DNA of 64,000 nucleotides from Streptomyces violens (lineage in GTDB: Bacteria; Actinomycetota; Actinomycetes; Streptomycetales; Streptomycetaceae): positions 186,001-250,000 of the forward strand of contig NZ_JOBH01000012.1 in NCBI RefSeq assembly GCF_000717745.1, written 5' to 3'. The notes under the pieces are model-generated. The model saw nothing but the letters and a program-made list of their open reading frames with translations. It made no database searches and was not told the origin of the DNA. Position 1 is the first letter of the stretch. Each line of letters begins with the position of its first letter. Positions 42,055 through 49,662 of this stretch are shown here, in pieces. The position numbers and the translations under genes are program-made.

Positions 42055-42714
42055 ATGCAGCTCACCAACACGGTTCCCGTGAAGGCACCGCCGGATCAGG
42101 TGTTCGCACTGCTCAACGATGTGGAGCGGGTCGCGTCCTGCATGCCGGGCGGCACGCTCACGGGGCAGGACGGGGACGCCTGGCAGGGCCGGGTGACGGT
42201 CCGGGTCGGCCCGGTCACGGCGGCGTACGCGGGGACCGTACGGTTCCTGGAGGCCGATGCCGGGACGCGTCGGCTGCGGGTGCAGGCGCGCGGCGCCGAC
42301 ACGCACGGCAGCGGCGACGCCGAGGCCGAGGTCACGCTGGTGGTGGCGGAGGCGCCGGAGGGCGCGCTGCTGCGGCTGGACACGGACCTGGTCATCCGCG
42401 GGAAGATCGCGCAGTTCGGGAAGGGGGCGATCGGCGCGGTCTCGGACCGGATCCTGCAGCAGTTCGCGCAGAATCTGGGGAGTCTGCTGGATCAGGAGCG
42501 GGTGCCGGCGGGTCCGTCGCCGGTGCCGGCTGCCGCGGGCGTCCATGCCGCACCGGCGGCCCCTGAACTGGACGGCCTGGCGATGATCGGCGGCCCGGCC
42601 CTGGCCAAGTACGGTCCGGTCGCCGCCGCCTTCGCCTTCGGGCTGTTCGAGGGCTGGCTGCTCGGCCGGATGGCCGGGCTGCGCCGCGAGCTGAAGGCGG
42701 TGCGGCGGGCATGA
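42055..42714 (+). CDS. CoxG-like SRPBCC protein
   Basis: The 219-aa protein has an N-terminal CoxG/SRPBCC fold (VPVKAPPDQVFALLNDVERVASCMPGGTL, and a helix at RGKIAQFGKGAIGAVSDRILQQFAQNL). The C-terminal extension has a hydrophobic segment (GPVAAAFAFGLFEGWLLGRM) that could anchor it in the membrane. CoxG proteins accompany molybdenum hydroxylases and help attach them to the membrane respiratory chain. It starts 4 bases after the small-subunit stop, and its own stop overlaps the next ATG. Confidence 0.85.
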   Translation: MQLTNTVPVKAPPDQVFALLNDVERVASCMPGGTLTGQDGDAWQGRVTVRVGPVTAAYAGTVRFLEADAGTRRLRVQARGADTHGSGDAEAEVTLVVAEAPEGALLRLDTDLVIRGKIAQFGKGAIGAVSDRILQQFAQNLGSLLDQERVPAGPSPVPAAAGVHAAPAAPELDGLAMIGGPALAKYGPVAAAFAFGLFEGWLLGRMAGLRRELKAVRRA

Positions 42715-44234
42715 GCGCGAGTCAGTACGGAACGGCCACCGACGCCACGTACGACCGGGCCGGCTTCGGCGCGCCCGTGCGCCGCGGCAGCCGCCCCGCG
42801 ATCGTGGTCGTCGACCTCACCCGCGGCTTCACCGAGGACACCTTCCCCTCCGGGGCGGATCTGAGCGAAGTGGTCCACTCCACACGGGAGTTGATCGAGG
42901 CAGGGCGGGCCGCCGGGGTCCCGGTCATCTTCACCGCCATCGCGTACACCCCCGCCGAAGCGTCCGGCGACAGCGTCACCTGGCTGCAGAAGGCACAGGG
43001 GATGCGCGCCCTGCGCGAAGGCAGCGAGGCGGTGGCCATCGATCCCCGGCTGCCGCGCCGGCCGGAGGATCATCTGGTGGTCAAGAAGGGCGCGTCGGCG
43101 TTCTTCGGCACCTCGCTCGCCGCGACGCTGACCGGCCTGCGCTGCGACACGGTCCTGGTGTGCGGCGCGACCACCAGCGGCTGTGTGCGGGCCACCGCGG
43201 TGGACGCGGTGCAGTCCGGCTTCCCGGTCCTCGTGCCGCGGGAGTGCGTGGGCGACCGCGCGCCCGGGCCGCACGAGGCGAACCTCTTCGACATCCAGGC
43301 GAAGTACGGCGACGTCATCGGGCTCGCCGAAGCGGTCGACTACCTCAAGGAACTCCCCATGCCGCAGCACGAACAGGACCGGCAGGACCGGCAGGACCGG
43401 CGGTCGATCAGCCAGGCCGCGTCGGCGGGTCTCGCAGACCTTCCCGCCACCAGCCGCTGGGTACGCTCCGGCGCCGCCCGGCTGCATGTACTCGACTACG
43501 GCGGCCCCGGCGTGCCCGTGGTGATCCTGCCCGGCATCACCAGCCCGGCCGTCACGATGGACTTCGTCGCTCGTGAACTCACCGATCTGGTAAGGCCGTT
43601 GGTGATCGATGTCCGCGGGCGCGGGCTGTCGGACGGCGGCGGGCGGTACACGCTGGAGGAGTACGCGGAGGACACCGAGGCCGTCATCGAGGGGCTGGGA
43701 CTGGAACGGCCGGTGCTCTTCGGGCACTCGATGGGCGCGCGGATCGCGGCGGTCACCGCGGTGCGCGGCAAGGTGCCCCTCGGCGGTACGGTGCTCGCCG
43801 ATCCGCCGATGAGCGGGCCCGGCCGGGGCCTGTATCCGACGTCCCTGGACGCCTTCCTCGGGCAGCTCGCGCAGGCCGTGCGCGGCACCGACGCCGACGA
43901 GGTGGCCGCCTCCTGGCCGCGCTGGCCGCGCCGGGAGCAGGAGTTGCGGGCCCGCTGGCTGAGCAGCTGCGAGCGGGAGGCGATCGTGGCCACGCACCGC
44001 GGGTTCGAGACGGAGGACTTCTTCGACTGGTGGCCGTCGGTGCCGGGGCCGGTGGCGCTGCTGTACGGGGCCGACAGTCCGGTGGTCACGGCGGCGGGTG
44101 CCGCGGAGGCCGCCGCCGCGCTGCCCTCCGCCGCCTTCACGGAGATCCCGGACGCCGGCCACATGATCTTCTGGGACAACCCGCCGGCGGCGCTCGCGGC
44201 CCTCCGCTCGGCGCTCACCGCCATGCTCCGGTGA
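42711..44234 (+). CDS. fused maleamate amidohydrolase (NicF) and N-formylmaleamate deformylase (NicD)
   Basis: The 507-aa chain joins two enzymes. Residues 1-215 form an isochorismatase-like amidohydrolase (NicF type) with the triad Asp35 (VVVDLTRGF), a Lys at 125-126 (VVKKGASAF) and nucleophile Cys158 (TTSGCVRATA). Residues 245-507 form an alpha/beta hydrolase (NicD type) with Ser340 (GHSMGAR), Asp364 (LADPP) and His484 (DAGHMIF). The spacings of 24 and 144 from the serine equal those I recall for P. putida NicD. A linker with DRQ repeats lies between. The chain would carry out two successive steps, N-formylmaleamate to maleamate to maleate. An internal ATG at 43359 has AAGGA upstream and might also yield the deformylase alone. 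Confidence 0.9.
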   Translation: MSASQYGTATDATYDRAGFGAPVRRGSRPAIVVVDLTRGFTEDTFPSGADLSEVVHSTRELIEAGRAAGVPVIFTAIAYTPAEASGDSVTWLQKAQGMRALREGSEAVAIDPRLPRRPEDHLVVKKGASAFFGTSLAATLTGLRCDTVLVCGATTSGCVRATAVDAVQSGFPVLVPRECVGDRAPGPHEANLFDIQAKYGDVIGLAEAVDYLKELPMPQHEQDRQDRQDRRSISQAASAGLADLPATSRWVRSGAARLHVLDYGGPGVPVVILPGITSPAVTMDFVARELTDLVRPLVIDVRGRGLSDGGGRYTLEEYAEDTEAVIEGLGLERPVLFGHSMGARIAAVTAVRGKVPLGGTVLADPPMSGPGRGLYPTSLDAFLGQLAQAVRGTDADEVAASWPRWPRREQELRARWLSSCEREAIVATHRGFETEDFFDWWPSVPGPVALLYGADSPVVTAAGAAEAAAALPSAAFTEIPDAGHMIFWDNPPAALAALRSALTAMLR

Positions 44235-44317
44235 GCCCGTTCCGAGCTGCTGTGATCCACGCCCCGAGCTGCGGAGACGGCATCGAGACCGGCAATGCGG
44301 CGTGATTGAGTTGGCCC

Positions 44318-44806
44318 ATGGCTGACGACACCGCTTCCGTAGAACCTTCGTCCGGGGCGCCCAAGGTCCCCACGGCCCTCACCGCGGCGCCCGGCTACCA
44401 AGTACGCCGGCTCTATCAGGCGTATCTCGCGGTCTGGGTACGGGCCGTGGACCCGACGCTCACCGGGCCGCAGTTCGCGGTGCTGACCGCCGTGGGCGCG
44501 GCGCCGGGCCGCGACCAGAGATCGATGGCGTCGGCCGTGGCCCTGGACACCTCGACGATGGCGGACGTGGCCCGGCGGCTGGAGAACCGCGGTCTGATCG
44601 TCCGCCGCACCGCCGCCGACGACGGCCGCCGCAAGCTGCTGTACCTGACCGAGGAGGGCGAGCGGACCCTCCGCGACGCCAACGACCGGGCGCGCGCCCT
44701 GGACGAACGGCTCCTCGGTCCGTACGACGCCGAGCAGCGCGCGGACCTCATGCACCTGCTGACATCCCTGGCCGACCACTGGGAGGGCCTGGCCAGGGAG
44801 TCCTGA
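44318..44806 (+). CDS. MarR-family regulator, probable NicR-like repressor
   Basis: The 162-aa protein has a MarR winged helix (LTGPQFAVLTAVGAAPGRDQRSMASAVALDTSTMADVARRLENRGLIVRRTAADDGRRKLLYLTEEG, about 60-125). In P. putida, NicR of this family represses the nic genes until 6-hydroxynicotinate binds. Its place between the NicF-NicD fusion and nicE supports the same job. ATG 44318 is the natural start; an in-frame TTG at 44306 is an alternative. No clear ribosome site is seen. Confidence 0.85.
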   Translation: MADDTASVEPSSGAPKVPTALTAAPGYQVRRLYQAYLAVWVRAVDPTLTGPQFAVLTAVGAAPGRDQRSMASAVALDTSTMADVARRLENRGLIVRRTAADDGRRKLLYLTEEGERTLRDANDRARALDERLLGPYDAEQRADLMHLLTSLADHWEGLARES

Positions 44807-44857
44807 CCGCACCCGTCCGGCACGGGTGACCGATATGCACCACGCGAGGAGAGACCC

Positions 44858-45607
44858 GTGACGGACCACCACATCGGCATGATCGTGCCGAGCTCCAACC
44901 TGACGATGGAGACCGAGCTGCCGCGCATGCTGCGGGACCGGGAGCGGGCGCGGCCCGGCGACCGCTTCGTCTTCCACAGCAGCCGGATGCGGATGCAGCA
45001 CGTCACGCCCGAGCAGTTGCGCGGCATGAACGCGCAGACCGAGCGGGCCGCGCTCGAACTCGCCGACGCGCGCCCCGACGTCGTCGCCACCGCCTGCCTG
45101 GTGGCGATCATGGCGCAGGGCCCGGGCCACCACTGCACGGCCGAGGCGGAGATCACGAAGGCGCTGCGCGGCCAGGGCGCGCAGGCGCCGGTGGTCTCCA
45201 GCGCCGGTGCGCTGCTCGACGGCATCGCGGCGCTGGGCGCCCGCCGGGTGGCGATCCTCACGCCGTACATGAAGGATCTGACCCGGCTGGTCGTCGACTA
45301 CATCGAGGACGCGGGCGTGGAGGTGGTGGACGCGCTCAGCCTGGAGGTCGCCGACAATCTCGCGGTCGCGCGGCTGGACCCGGAGGACCTGCGCGACCAC
45401 TGGCGGAAGCTGGACCTCGGCCGGGCCGACGCGCTGGTCCTCTCGGCGTGCGTGCAGATGCCGTCGCTGCCCGCGATCCAGCCGGTCGAGGACGAGGCGG
45501 GCCTGCCGGTGCTCTCCGCGGCCACCGCCACCACGTACCGCATCCTCACCGAACTGGGCCTGGATCCCGTCGTACCGGGCGCGGGTCGGCTGCTCGCGGG
45601 GAGCTGA
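44858..45607 (+). CDS. nicE: maleate cis-trans isomerase (NicE)
   Basis: The 249-aa protein belongs to the Asp/Glu racemase superfamily branch of maleate isomerases. It has IGMIVPSSNLTMETELPRML at the start and two catalytic cysteines, Cys80 (VVATACLVAIM) and Cys198 (LVLSACVQMPSL). Their 118-residue separation is as I recall for characterised maleate isomerases. It converts maleate to fumarate, the last step before central metabolism. GTG 44858 is preceded by CGAGGAGAGA. It closes the nic cluster, and an insertion element begins 6 bases after its stop. Confidence 0.93.
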   Translation: MTDHHIGMIVPSSNLTMETELPRMLRDRERARPGDRFVFHSSRMRMQHVTPEQLRGMNAQTERAALELADARPDVVATACLVAIMAQGPGHHCTAEAEITKALRGQGAQAPVVSSAGALLDGIAALGARRVAILTPYMKDLTRLVVDYIEDAGVEVVDALSLEVADNLAVARLDPEDLRDHWRKLDLGRADALVLSACVQMPSLPAIQPVEDEAGLPVLSAATATTYRILTELGLDPVVPGAGRLLAGS

Positions 45608-45634
45608 GCAGCTAGGCCGTGTCTCTTTGATGTG

Positions 45635-45699
45635 GTGACAACCGACAACGTGTGGAAACTTTGGTTTACGTAGACGCTTTCGTAAACTACAGTTGTCAC
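45635..45699. promoter_or_regulatory. nested inverted repeats in front of the IS passenger gene
   Basis: An outer repeat GTGACAAC (45635-45642) and GTTGTCAC (45692-45699) encloses an inner repeat GTTTACG (45664-45670) and CGTAAAC (45681-45687). The outer right arm abuts the ATG at 45700. The segment is AT-rich for this genome and looks like a promoter-operator. It may be bound by the passenger protein itself. Confidence 0.55.
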
Positions 45700-46227
45700 A
45701 TGACGGCCTCTGAGATCACCCCAGAAGAGCAGGCAGAACTCGATAAGGCCCTGTACGACGCCTTGAACCCCCTGGCCTCGGCCATCCGCTCCCGGGAGAC
45801 CGGGTTGCCCGCCGACCGTATGTGGGACGCGAGTCCGGTCGAAGTGGCGCTGTCCGTCCTGGCCGCGTGGAAGGTGCTGGATGGCGAGGTCAAGTGGCTC
45901 ACGGAGCGGGCGGCAGTGACCGCCGGCTCCTACGGCGCGAGCTATGAGCAGTTGGGAGCCGTCTGGGGCATCACCCGGCAGGGTGCCCGTAAGAAATGGC
46001 CCGATGCCGTCAGCCGCCCAGCACCCGTGACAGCGGGCAAGAGCACGCTTGCGCTGTTCGGAGGGACTGCTGAGCTGGTGCAGTCGCCTTCCGGTGGTTG
46101 GGGCTGGACTGGCCGAGGCGCTGATGGGGCATCCGGCACGGCCGCCGATGGGGCGCCGTACGCGACCGCAGAGGAAGCAGCGGCCCACGCAGGCGCGTTC
46201 CTCAAAGAACACGCCCTCGGCGATTAG
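45700..46227 (+). CDS. IS passenger protein with HTH-like segment
   Basis: The 175-aa protein is not a transposase. Its N-terminal half is helical and acidic, and residues about 79-100 (ASYEQLGAVWGITRQGARKKW) have helix-turn-helix spacing. A short C-terminal domain follows a Gly/Ser-rich linker. ATG 45700 has no ribosome site, only the inverted repeat in front, so translation may be leaderless; an upstream in-frame start at 45652 is less likely. The gene lies within the terminal repeats of the IS element and may move with it. Its function is unknown; DNA binding is likely. Confidence 0.7.
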   Translation: MTASEITPEEQAELDKALYDALNPLASAIRSRETGLPADRMWDASPVEVALSVLAAWKVLDGEVKWLTERAAVTAGSYGASYEQLGAVWGITRQGARKKWPDAVSRPAPVTAGKSTLALFGGTAELVQSPSGGWGWTGRGADGASGTAADGAPYATAEEAAAHAGAFLKEHALGD

Positions 46228-46248
46228 TCCTAGAGCTTCTCACGTGGG

Positions 46249-47106
46249 TCACCTGCGGGCCCAGATGAGGATGGCGGCGAGGTGGAGTGCGGCCTGGTAG
46301 GCGATGGCGAGCTTGTCCGTTCGCATGGCCAGGCCGCGCCACTGCTTGAGCCGGTTGATGCATCGCTCGACCGCGTTGCGCTGCTTGTACGCCTCGGCAT
46401 CGAAGGCGGGTGGTCGGCCTCCGGCGCGGCCTCGCCGCTGGCGGTGGCCGATCTGGTCGGAGGGCTGGGGAATGACAGCGCGGATTCCGCGTCGGCGAAG
46501 GTGACTTCGGATCGCGCGGGATGAGTACGCGGTCCGCCAGGACGGCATCAGGTCGGGTCCTCGGCCTTCCGGGTCCGCTTCGCGGAACACGGATGTCGGA
46601 CATGACGGTCTCGAAGGCTGGGGCATCGCCCGCCTGACCTGCGGTGACGTGAAGGGCCAGGGGGCGTGCATGGCTGTCGCCGGCGAGGTGGACCTTCGTG
46701 CTCAGGCCGCCGCGGGAACGTCCGAGCGCATGGTCGTCGGGTTCGGCCCGGCCTGGAGCCCCTTTTCCCTGGCTCCGGCGGAATGTTGGTGAGCCCGGCA
46801 GATGGTGGAGTCCACCGACACAGTCCAGTCAATGTCGTCAGCATCCTCGGCTGCTGCCAGGAGCGCGGCGAGGATGCGTTCCCAGATGCCGTCCACGGAC
46901 CACCTGATCAGCCGTTTGTGGGCGGTCCGGAACGAGCCGAGCTCGTCCGGCAGGTCCCGCCAGGGCGAGCAGGTGCGGTACTTCCACGCGATGGCCTCCA
47001 GGGTTCGGCGGTGATCGGCCCACCGCCGACCGCGGACCGGATCGGCGGGCATCAGCGGCTCGATCCGGTCCCACATCGCATCAGTGATCACTAACCGAGC
47101 GGACAC
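46249..47106 (-). pseudogene. IS5-family transposase, frame-broken
   Basis: The first frame (47106 to 46702) encodes ITDAMWDRIEPLMP, the block WKYRTCSPWRDLPDELG and the first catalytic Asp in VSVDSTICRAHQHSAGA. At the slippery run GGGAAAAGGGG (around 46760) a -1 shift continues into DDHALGRSRGGLSTKVHLAGD, as in IS427-type elements with programmed frameshifting. A second break near 46530 (LADRV instead of the family LADRAYSSRAIRSHL) needs another shift. The final frame then holds the catalytic Glu region RNAVERCINRLKQWRGLAMRTDK. The second break is a real lesion, so the enzyme is probably dead unless supplied in trans. Confidence 0.8.
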
Positions 47107-47143
47107 ATCCGATCAACTGACCAGCCAATCAAAGAGACACGGC

Positions 47144-47704
47144 CTAGGCCGCGCCGGCGCGCCGCTGCCACCAGTGGCGGCGTCTGGGGTGAACGGCGCG
47201 GCCGAGACGGCGGCCGAGCAGGACGTAGCCGAGGAGCGCGCCCGTGGTGTTGAGGATGACGTCGTCGATGTCGAAGGCGCGCCCGGTGACCAGGGCGCCC
47301 TGCACCAGCTCGACCAGCAGCATGACCAGCGCGGTCACCACGACCACCCGCAGCAGCCCGCGTGCCTTGGGCGCCACGACCGGGAGCAGCAGCCCGAAGG
47401 GCACACCGAGCACGATGTTCCCGCCGAGCTGCTTGACGGTGTCGACGAACGCGGGCTGCCCCAGGTAGTCGCGCAGGGTGTCGCCGGGCCGCAGGTTCGT
47501 GTGCGTGAGCGCCTCGGAGGCGGCCGACGGCTGGAGGGTGAGCTGCGCCAGTACGGCCCCGAAGGCCACCATGACGGCGAACGCCAGCAGCATCACCAGC
47601 GCCCGCACGGGCGGCGGGAGTGGTGCCCCGCCGCCCGGCGCCGGCCGGCCCCGCTTCTTCTTCCTGGCATGACTGCACCGGAGTGACCGCGGTGACCGCG
47701 CCAT
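47144..47704 (-). CDS. VanZ-family membrane protein
   Basis: The 186-aa protein has a basic N terminus (SHARKKKRGRP) and about four hydrophobic segments. The VanZ-like motifs are QLGGNIVLGVPFGLLLPVV, LVELVQGALVTGRAFDIDDVILNTTGALLGYVL. VanZ homologues are small membrane proteins, linked in enterococci to teicoplanin resistance, of otherwise unclear role. ATG 47704 has GAGGGG upstream. The TAG stop lies at the very end of the IS repeat; reconstruction of the empty site keeps the same stop, so the gene is intact. Confidence 0.85.
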   Translation of the reverse strand: MARSPRSLRCSHARKKKRGRPAPGGGAPLPPPVRALVMLLAFAVMVAFGAVLAQLTLQPSAASEALTHTNLRPGDTLRDYLGQPAFVDTVKQLGGNIVLGVPFGLLLPVVAPKARGLLRVVVVTALVMLLVELVQGALVTGRAFDIDDVILNTTGALLGYVLLGRRLGRAVHPRRRHWWQRRAGAA

Positions 47705-47758
47705 GGAGACCCCTCGCTTCAGGTGGACCTGCTGGAGTTGGTCTGTACGACGCTCCGG

Positions 47759-49051
47759 TTACCCGTGTGGCGGCAGGGCATGCGCGTCCTCGCGGGGCGC
47801 GGGGGTCTCCTCGGGCGCTTCGGATGCTTCGGACGGGGCGGGTGCTTCGGACGGGGCGGGCGTGGCGGATCTGCGGGAGGTGATCCCGAAGAGCGGCAGC
47901 AGGCCGGTCCGGGCGCGGTTGACCGCCGGCGCCGCCCAGCGCGCGGTCAGCGGTCCGAGGATGACCATGATCAGGACGTACGCGGTGGCGATCGGGCCGA
48001 TCCGCGGCTCGACGGCCGTGGTGAGCCCGGCGATGACGATGGAGAACTCGCCGCGTGCGACGAGGGCGCCGCCCGCGCGCAGCCGCCCGTTCGGTCCGAT
48101 GCCGGCGCGCCGGGCCGCGTACCAGCCCGTGAGGATCTTGGTCACGGTGGTGACGGCGGCGAGCAGCAGTGCCGGGAGCAGTACCGGCGGGATAGCGGTC
48201 GGGTCGGTGGACAGGCCGAAGAAGACGAAGAAGATCGCGGCGAAGAGGTCGCGCAGCGGCATGAGGAGCTTGCGCGCACCCTCGGCGACCTCGCCGGACA
48301 GCGCGATGCCGACGAGGAACGCGCCGACCGCCGCGGAGACCTGGAGCTCCTGCGCGATGCCCGCGACGAGCACGGTCAGCCCGAGGACGACCAGGAGCAG
48401 CATCTCGGGGTTGTCCGAGGAGACCCAGCGGCTGATCAGCCGGCCGTGCCGGAGCGCGAGGTAGAGGACGATGCCCACGGCGCCCAGGGCGATGAGCAGC
48501 GTGACGCTGCCGCCCGCGAGGCCGACGCCGGCCAGCAGGGCGGTGAGCAGCGGCAGGTAGACCGCCATGGAGAGGTCTTCGAGGACGAGGACGCCGAGGA
48601 TGACGGGGGTCTCGCGGTTGCCGAGCCGGCCCAGGTCGGTGAGGACCTTGGCGATGACGCCGGAGGAGGAGATCCAGGTGACGCCGGCCAGCGCGACGGC
48701 GGCGACCGGGCCCCAGCCCAGCAGCAGCGCGGCGACCGCGCCCGGTACGGCGTTCAGCAGGAAGTCGACGGCCCCGGACGGGTATTGGGTCTTGAGGCTG
48801 GTGACCAGCTCGGAGGCGCTGTATTCGAGGCCGAGCAGGAGCAGCAGCAGGATGACGCCGATCTCGGCGCCGACGCCGACGAACTCCTCGCTGGCGTTGA
48901 GCGGCAGCAGCCCGCCGTGCCCGAAGGCGAGCCCGGCGAGGAGGTACAGGGGTATGGGCGAGAGGCCGACCCGGCCGGCCAGCCGCCCGAGGAGGCCGAG
49001 GGCGAGGATGACGGCGCCGAACTCCACGAGCAGTGCGGTGGTCTCATGCAT
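47759..49051 (-). CDS. CPA2-type cation/proton antiporter (KhtU/CpeB-like)
   Basis: The 430-aa protein has about 12 membrane segments of the monovalent cation:proton antiporter-2 family. It shows IPLYLLAGLAFGHGGLLPL, GVILLLLLLGLEYSASELV, the core TWISSSGVIAKVL, VLEDLSMAVYLPLL and GGALVARGEFSIVIAGL. A Pro/Ser/Glu-rich cytoplasmic tail follows. These carriers exchange K+ or Na+ for H+. Its gene begins 2 bases after the stop of the RCK_C-domain gene, matching KhtT/KhtU and the Streptomyces CpeA/CpeB arrangement, where the RCK_C protein controls the channel. Confidence 0.9.
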   Translation of the reverse strand: MHETTALLVEFGAVILALGLLGRLAGRVGLSPIPLYLLAGLAFGHGGLLPLNASEEFVGVGAEIGVILLLLLLGLEYSASELVTSLKTQYPSGAVDFLLNAVPGAVAALLLGWGPVAAVALAGVTWISSSGVIAKVLTDLGRLGNRETPVILGVLVLEDLSMAVYLPLLTALLAGVGLAGGSVTLLIALGAVGIVLYLALRHGRLISRWVSSDNPEMLLLVVLGLTVLVAGIAQELQVSAAVGAFLVGIALSGEVAEGARKLLMPLRDLFAAIFFVFFGLSTDPTAIPPVLLPALLLAAVTTVTKILTGWYAARRAGIGPNGRLRAGGALVARGEFSIVIAGLTTAVEPRIGPIATAYVLIMVILGPLTARWAAPAVNRARTGLLPLFGITSRRSATPAPSEAPAPSEASEAPEETPAPREDAHALPPHG

Positions 49052-49053
49052 GG

Positions 49054-49524
49054 TCAGCCTCCGGCGATGATCGCGGCGAGGGCGTCGACGCCCTCACGGG
49101 TGCCGACCGCGACGAGGGTGTCGCCGATGGCGAAACGGAAATCGGGGCCCGGAGACGGGTGCGCGCTCGTGCGGCGCAGCACCGCGACGATGGACGCGCC
49201 GGTACGGGTGCGGGCCCCGGTGTCGCCGAGCAGCCGGCCGCCGTACGGGGAGCGGCTGCCTATCTGGATGTGCTCGGTGACCAGGTCGATGCCGTCGGTG
49301 CGGACGGCGTCCAGCGGCGCCGGGTCGATGAGGTGCGCGAGGGCCGTCGCCTCCTCCCGTTCCAAGGGGACCGAGGACTGGCAGGTATCGGGGTCATCGG
49401 CGGCGTAGAAGCCGATGAAGCGGCGTCCGTCGTGGTGTACCACCACGGACAGGTGCTGTCCGGCGTGCGTGGTGAAGTCGTACCGCGTGCCGACGCCCGG
49501 CAGCGAGGTGCGTCGCGTCCCCAT
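49054..49524 (-). CDS. RCK_C-domain regulatory subunit (KhtT/CpeA-like)
   Basis: The protein is about 156 aa. An N-terminal part (TSLPGVGTRYDFTTHAGQHLSVVVHHDGRRFIGFY) matches the KhtT-type module. The C-terminal TrkA-C/RCK_C domain reads GARTRTGASIVAVLRR...PDFRFAIGDTLVAVGTREGVDALAAII. KhtT gates the antiporter in Bacillus, and CpeA-like proteins in Streptomyces bind c-di-AMP. Two ATGs (49527, 49524) follow GGGGAGGAC; the second has better spacing. Tandem 17-bp repeats lie about 60-95 bases upstream. Confidence 0.88.
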   Translation of the reverse strand: MGTRRTSLPGVGTRYDFTTHAGQHLSVVVHHDGRRFIGFYAADDPDTCQSSVPLEREEATALAHLIDPAPLDAVRTDGIDLVTEHIQIGSRSPYGGRLLGDTGARTRTGASIVAVLRRTSAHPSPGPDFRFAIGDTLVAVGTREGVDALAAIIAGG

Positions 49525-49582
49525 CATGTCCTCCCCGGATGCCGCGCCGGACAGCGCCGTGGCGCGGGCCGGACGCGATCTC

Positions 49583-49617
49583 CTTTACCTGATCATTACG
49601 CTTTACCCCATCATTAC
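49583..49617 (-). promoter_or_regulatory. two tandem 17-bp direct repeats in the khtTU promoter
   Basis: CTTTACCTGATCATTAC (49583-49599) and CTTTACCCCATCATTAC (49601-49617) differ at 2 of 17 positions, with an 18-bp period. They are AT-rich against the genome and lie 60-95 bases before the RCK_C gene start, as expected for an activator or repressor binding in tandem. Confidence 0.55.
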
Positions 49618-49662
49618 AGATGCTTGGTGGGTACACCGGGGGTGCCGCGCCAGGGGGCGGAC

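Larger units (their letters stand above)
45613..47146. mobile_element. IS5-like insertion element with a passenger gene
   Basis: The ends are a perfect 19-bp inverted repeat, TAGGCCGTGTCTCTTTGAT (45613-45631) and ATCAAAGAGACACGGCCTA (47128-47146). The outermost TA may be a 2-bp target duplication. The minus strand holds an IS5/IS427-like transposase in broken frames (46249-47106). The plus strand carries an unrelated 175-aa gene (45700-46227). At 1.53 kb the unit is longer than simple IS5 relatives because of this passenger. It inserted between nicE and the vanZ-like gene. Confidence 0.85.
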
